Shown here one piece after another: positions 59,432 through 64,000 of a stretch of DNA of 64,000 bases (position 1 is the first letter of the stretch; every line of letters starts with the position of its first letter). The stretch covers positions 68,322,682 to 68,386,681 of the forward strand of contig NC_086386.1 of NCBI RefSeq assembly GCF_036588685.1, given 5' to 3'. Made by a program: the position numbers and the translations under genes. Origin of the DNA: Mytilus trossulus (taxonomy: Eukaryota; Mollusca; Bivalvia; Mytilida; Mytilidae). Below the pieces are notes generated by a model, which saw only the letters and a list, made by a program, of their open reading frames with translations, was not told the DNA's origin and searched no databases.

Positions 59432-60964
59432 ATGGCTTTACTAAACAGTTTTACTGTTGTTAAATCACTGTTTAATTCCTTTAATGCAACTGTACTTTTT
59501 AATAATAGTAGTGAAATTAGTGAATTAACTGATAAAATTTTAGATGAAAGTATTTCATTGAATTTATCAGCTGAGAATATACCAGAATTTTTGCAAATTT
59601 CGCCTAAGAAGAATAGTGTTACAATTCATGTCTCATCACATATGATACAGGATGTTCAAGAAATTTTGGATAATGATTTAAATTTCATAAGGAGTCACTT
59701 TCAATCTGGAAATATATATAAAACTGTGGACAATTCAGTGACAGTAACACTTTACGTAAGTACTGGTACCATTAATGTGCAAGGTAACAATGTTTTTACT
59801 TGGATTGATACTTTTGTTGCTAAGTGTGAATTACTTGAAAAGGAAATAATTTCATCTCAGCCAAGAGCATCAACACCAATTGAATTTATTCAAGACTTTA
59901 TCAATAGCTCAATAGAATCAAATGTAGAAATAACTGAAAATGAAAATCATGAGGAGAGCCTAAATGTCCAAAATGACTCAATAACTAAATTGAAATCAAA
60001 TTATATATGTACCAACTCTATATATGATGGCAAAAGTAGAGAGGACTTAATAAATATCATTAAACGTCTTGAATCTGAACTAGCAGTGAAAAAATGCAGT
60101 GAGCAATCAATACAAACTGAGTTATCAGCTGTTTCTGTTGAGTGCCAAACATCCCAATATGTCAACACTTGTGATGCATCAACCCAGACAAGACCAATTC
60201 CAGCTCCAAGACTTTCCAAGTTAAAACTCACAAAAGATCAATGCCGACCTGTCCTTGAGCCAAAATCCCAACAAGAAAACTCAAGTCCAAATCCAAAAAC
60301 TATCAACAACCATAGTCCAGAGAAGGTTAAAAAATCAGGTGACAAAAATTTAATCATTGGATCATCAATTCTTAAAGGGATTAGAACTTCTGGCCTATCA
60401 AAGACCAATATAAGAACATTCAGAGGGGCACACATTGATAGAATAACAAAGGAAATTATGAATATGGATCTGAAAGCTTATAAGAATATTATTCTTCAAG
60501 TTGGTGGAAACGACATGAGTGGTGGAAAATCCTTGAAAGATTTTGAAAATGAATTTGAAAGTTTGCTCCTAGCAGCTCGTAGTTGTAGTAACTCTGACTG
60601 TAACATCATAGTCTCAGGACTCCCTCCCAGGATTGATGTAGATGTTTACAGGGCAAATGTAGCTTTAGAAAGATTATGTCAACACCTTGGACTAGTTTTT
60701 ATAAGACAGTATGAAATGTATATGCGTGACAGCTTCGATCAAAACAATAATTTCTATGTTCATGATGGTATTCATTTCAATTCAAGAGGAACATCAAGAT
60801 ACATCAAAACAATCGATAACATAATAGGAATAATCAATACACATGATGAATGTGAGAACTGTGGTGAACTTAACCATAAAACATCCTTCTGTAGATTTAA
60901 TATGAAAATTAAATGCTTCAAGTGTAATAGGTATGGACACAAACTAAAATTTTGTACTGCTTGA
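59432..60964 (+). CDS. Retrotransposon ORF1: SGNH esterase-like domain and two zinc knuckles
   Basis: 510 residues from the ATG at 59432 (ttaccATGG, a good Kozak context; the frame upstream has no ATG) to TGA at 60962. Residues 1-150 form an N-terminal domain of unknown function (TVTLYVSTGTINVQG). Residues about 150-300 are low complexity. Residues about 305-460 are an SGNH/GDSL-type hydrolase: IIGSSILKG (block I, catalytic Ser near 312), LQVGGNDM (block III) and HDGIHFNSRG (Asp445 and His448). Two CCHC knuckles follow: C474-C477-H482-C487 and C495-C498-H503-C508. Expected roles are RNA binding and RNP formation; the substrate of the esterase is unknown in this group. Confidence 0.9.
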   Translation: MALLNSFTVVKSLFNSFNATVLFNNSSEISELTDKILDESISLNLSAENIPEFLQISPKKNSVTIHVSSHMIQDVQEILDNDLNFIRSHFQSGNIYKTVDNSVTVTLYVSTGTINVQGNNVFTWIDTFVAKCELLEKEIISSQPRASTPIEFIQDFINSSIESNVEITENENHEESLNVQNDSITKLKSNYICTNSIYDGKSREDLINIIKRLESELAVKKCSEQSIQTELSAVSVECQTSQYVNTCDASTQTRPIPAPRLSKLKLTKDQCRPVLEPKSQQENSSPNPKTINNHSPEKVKKSGDKNLIIGSSILKGIRTSGLSKTNIRTFRGAHIDRITKEIMNMDLKAYKNIILQVGGNDMSGGKSLKDFENEFESLLLAARSCSNSDCNIIVSGLPPRIDVDVYRANVALERLCQHLGLVFIRQYEMYMRDSFDQNNNFYVHDGIHFNSRGTSRYIKTIDNIIGIINTHDECENCGELNHKTSFCRFNMKIKCFKCNRYGHKLKFCTA

Positions 60965-63900
60965 AAAAATGGCAAAGAAGAAAATGCCAATTCAATATCT
61001 GTTTCAAACAAATTTGATGTATTGACAATATTATGTTCTGAATGCAATTTATTTCCATGCATGTGTAAATTATTTTCTTTGACACAAGGGCTCCAGATTT
61101 CTGAGATAAAGAAAACTAAAAACACTAGAAAAACAATTAAAGAAAAGAATGAAAGTAATTTCTCACTTGACACAACCCAGGAAATGTCTACTGTCAAACT
61201 TTATAGTACTAATGATGGGTTGATTAATTCTGATGTCTCTAACACTGAATCTCAGACATCTGGACAGGATACATTACTTGGTATTAAACAGCATGATACA
61301 AACTGTGTAATGTTTGATGATGAGTCTAATGTAGATAATTTATTATTACCTCTCCCTCAGGTCAATTTAATAATTGATGTGAAATTATCCTATGTCTCTG
61401 TGTTTATTTTAGCAATTAGTGTTTGTATATATTATATAATCAATTTAGAAAACCATGCATTGACAGCTAATGATAAGATTTTTAATTCTTATGGTTTTAG
61501 TAAATCAAAAGGTATTAGGATTTGTTCTCATAATGTTAATAGGATTGAAAGTAAATATGAAGAAATTAAACATAACCTTATGTTTTCTGATAACCAACCT
61601 GATGTATTAGGATTGTGTGAAACATTTTTAACAAAACACACTCCTGATAATGAATTACAAGTACCTGGTTATGTATTTGAAAGAAAGGACAGAACATCCC
61701 AAGGTGGGGGTGGTCTAATTGTTTACTTTTCTGAAACTATTAAATTTTTAAGAAAAAACAACATAGAAATAGGGGGTACGGAAACAATGTGGTTTGAAAT
61801 TAAACCAGATTACAAAAAATCTTTTTTATTATGTTTTGTGTATAGGCCACCAAAGTCACTGATAGATTGGGTTGATGATTTTGAAAAAGAAATAAGAGTG
61901 GCAATGACCATCAATTCAGATATAACAATTATGGGTGATTTTAATTTCAATTTTAAAGCACCAAACAAACCTCCTCAAAAATGGCTGAATATTTTAGAAT
62001 CATATAATTTTCAACAACTGATTGAAGAAGCCACAAGGGTAACAAAAGATACTAGTACACTGATTGATCATATTTATGTCAATAATCCAAATATGATAGA
62101 GGAATCACATGTGTGTAGATATGCAATTAGTGACCATTATCCTATCTGTTTAACAAGGAAAGAAGTCAACATAGGCAAAAAGAATACACACAGTACAATT
62201 ACATATAGAAATTTCAAAAATTTCAACCAAAACAATTTTTTATTAGATCTGCAATCTACGCCTTTTCATGAAATTGAATTTGAAGAAAACCCCTCTGACT
62301 GTCTACAATTGTTTTATGATATGTTGAACAAGGCTTTAGATAAACATGCTCCTGTTGTTAAAAAGAGAGTTAAAAGAGACAGACAGCCTGAATGGTATAA
62401 TAGTGAAATCATTTACGCTAGGAATATGAGAGATAAATATAATGCACTTGGTTTATGGAGTGAGTTTAGATTTTGGAGAAATAAAACTAAACAAATTATT
62501 GATAACTCAAAAAAGAATTATTATAAAAATATGGTAAAAGACTCAAATGACCCTAAAACATTATGGAAATGTCTTCACAGTCTGAACCCAAAAGTTAAAA
62601 ATACACCATATGAGTTGGCCACAGAAGATAACAATACAACTAAAAGTAAAAAATGTATAGCTGATACTTTTAATAACTTTTTCACTTCCTGTGCGGAAAA
62701 ACTAAGAGAACAAGGAAGTTATACACCTGTTAACAAAGCAGATTTTAGTAATCTTAGTAAATTTGTTAAAAATAAATTACATAAACATGAAAAATTTTCT
62801 ATACCACCAGTGAATATGAATGAGCTATTTAATGAATTAGCAAAACTTGATATAAATAAAGCATCTGGTATGGATAATATTGGTCCAAAAATCCTAAGAT
62901 TAAGTGCCCCTTTTATTGCATCACCTCTCACATATATATTTAACAGAATGATAGATACTGGTATATATCCTTCATTACTGAAGAATGCTAAGGTAACACC
63001 AGTTTTCAAGGATGGTGACAAGCTTTTAGCAACAAATTACAGACCTATATCAGTTCTTCCAACTTTATCAAAATTAATAGAAAAACATGTTTCTAATAAA
63101 ATGTACAAATATTTATCTAAACTTAAACTTTTACACCCTACACAATCTGGTTTCAGGCCGCAGCATTCTTGTCAAACTGCACTTATCAATATCATTGACA
63201 AATGGTTGCAAGAAATGAATGATGGTAATTTAAATCTAGCAATTTTATTAGATTTTAAAAAAGCTTTTGATTTGGTAGATCATGATATTCTTTGTTTAAA
63301 GCTTGAAATTTATGGATTTAGTGAGGCTACTGTTAGTTTTTTTAAGTCATACCTCAATAACAGAAAACAGCAGGTAAACATTTGTAATGTTTATTCTGAA
63401 CAACAACATATAAAATTTGGTGTCCCCCAAGGTTCTATACTTGGTCCCCTATTGTTTGTACTATTTATAAACGACCTTCCCTTATGTATTGAAAATTGTG
63501 AAACAGACCTATATGCTGATGACACCACTCTTCATAAATCTGGGAAAAACATAGAAAACATACATGATGATGTTCAAGAAGATTTATACAGGGTTGAAGA
63601 GTGGTGTAAAATGAACAACATGTTCATTAATGCAAATAAAACAAAATGTTTGGTTACTGGAACAAAACAGAAACTATCAATTCAGACTTATCAACCAAAC
63701 TTGATAATAAATTCAAAAGTTTTACAAAATTCTTCATGTGAAAAATTATTAGGTGTTAAAATTGACAGCACACTTAACTGGAAAAATCAAATTGACCAAG
63801 TTTGTGCTAATATATCATCCAGAATATACCTTCTTTCTAAAATAAAGAAGTTTTTAGATATAAATGCAAGGAAAACATATTACAATGGGTATATTCTTCC

Positions 63901-64000
63901 CTTAATTGACTACTGCTGTATTATTTGGGGTGAATGTAAAAATGAAGGGAAAACAAGAATTTTAAAACTCCAAAAAAGAGCAGCAAGATTAATTCTAGAT
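60965..64000 (+). CDS. Retrotransposon ORF2: APE endonuclease and reverse transcriptase (3' partial)
   Basis: The frame is open for 1012 codons from the ORF1 TGA to the window end. The first in-frame ATG is at 61061. A hydrophobic segment lies at 61385-61444. The APE-type endonuclease runs from about 61511 to 62160: HNVNRIE, LGLCETFL (catalytic Glu), MGDFNF (Asp at 61937) and SDHYPI (Asp-His at 62132). Reverse transcriptase covers about 62840-63700: NYRPISVLP, LLDFKKAFD (Asp 63251), GVPQGSILGP and YADD (63512-63523). The C-terminal QKRAARLI motif is reached at the edge, so only a short part should be missing. It makes target-primed cDNA copies of the element. Confidence 0.95.

Larger units (their letters stand above)
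59432..64000 (+). mobile_element. CR1/L2-like non-LTR retrotransposon (3' end beyond window)
   Basis: Two ORFs in the order ORF1 then APE endonuclease and reverse transcriptase define a non-LTR retrotransposon. An SGNH esterase-like domain in ORF1 is known from the CR1/L2 group, so that group is the best guess; the clade is not resolved by eye. Both ORFs are free of frameshifts within the window, except for one TGA between them. The copy is therefore young and possibly active. Its 3' end and tail repeat are outside the window. Confidence 0.92.

Noticed and set aside
1-64000. CRISPR arrays, bacterial operons, tRNA and rRNA genes
   Set aside because: Tandem repeats present have no unique spacers, genes have introns, and no cloverleaf-forming or rRNA-like segment was recognised by eye.

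Overview
The window is animal nuclear DNA, almost certainly from a bivalve mollusc and probably a mussel close to Mytilus. It is AT-rich, has two multi-exon protein genes with GT/AG introns, a non-LTR retrotransposon, and a dense load of short dispersed repeats. The family attribution of the repeats (for example the '...gatgtggtatgattgccaatgagacaa...' and 'tatgccccatttatgggcatt' types) rests on memory of mussel sequence and was not searched. No prokaryotic, organellar, tRNA or rRNA gene was seen.

Layout. 1-13.9 kb: gene-free and repeat-rich, with a 19-bp minisatellite, a degenerate minisatellite, a 1.2-kb array of small palindromes and several dispersed repeats. 13.9-33.9 kb: an adenylate cyclase type 9 (ADCY9-like) gene on the + strand. 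Six coding exons were reconstructed (14249-15683, 25654-25737, 29101-29255, 30170-30220, 31284-31380, 32300-33948). All splice phases agree and give a protein of about 1156 residues, with a possible extra 5' exon at 13892-13967. 33.9-46.6 kb: gene-free, holding the probable 3' UTR of ADCY9, tandem repeats and hairpin elements. 46.6-56.6 kb: an OBI1/RNF219-like gene (RING E3 ligase of the origin recognition complex) on the - strand. Six coding exons were reconstructed in phase, about 885 residues, with a TISU/YY1-like element over the start codon. 56.6-59.4 kb: repeat-rich spacer. 59.4-64 kb: a CR1/L2-like non-LTR retrotransposon on the + strand. Its ORF1 (SGNH esterase-like domain plus two zinc knuckles) and ORF2 (APE endonuclease plus reverse transcriptase) share one reading frame, interrupted by one TGA. 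ORF2 runs off the window end.

The two host genes are convergent and functionally unrelated as far as known: membrane cAMP signalling versus DNA replication licensing. The most interesting points are these. The mollusc ADCY9 keeps the Leu/Ser pair of the forskolin pocket that vertebrate ADCY9 has lost, and it ends right after the C2a domain, without the autoinhibitory C2b tail. Two equal-length inverted MITEs flank its last exon. The retroelement has its ORF1-TGA-ORF2 in one frame. A fold-back element has terminal arrays of six 'ctcgtacca'-type boxes. Two TTAA-bounded elements begin with similar inverted repeats.
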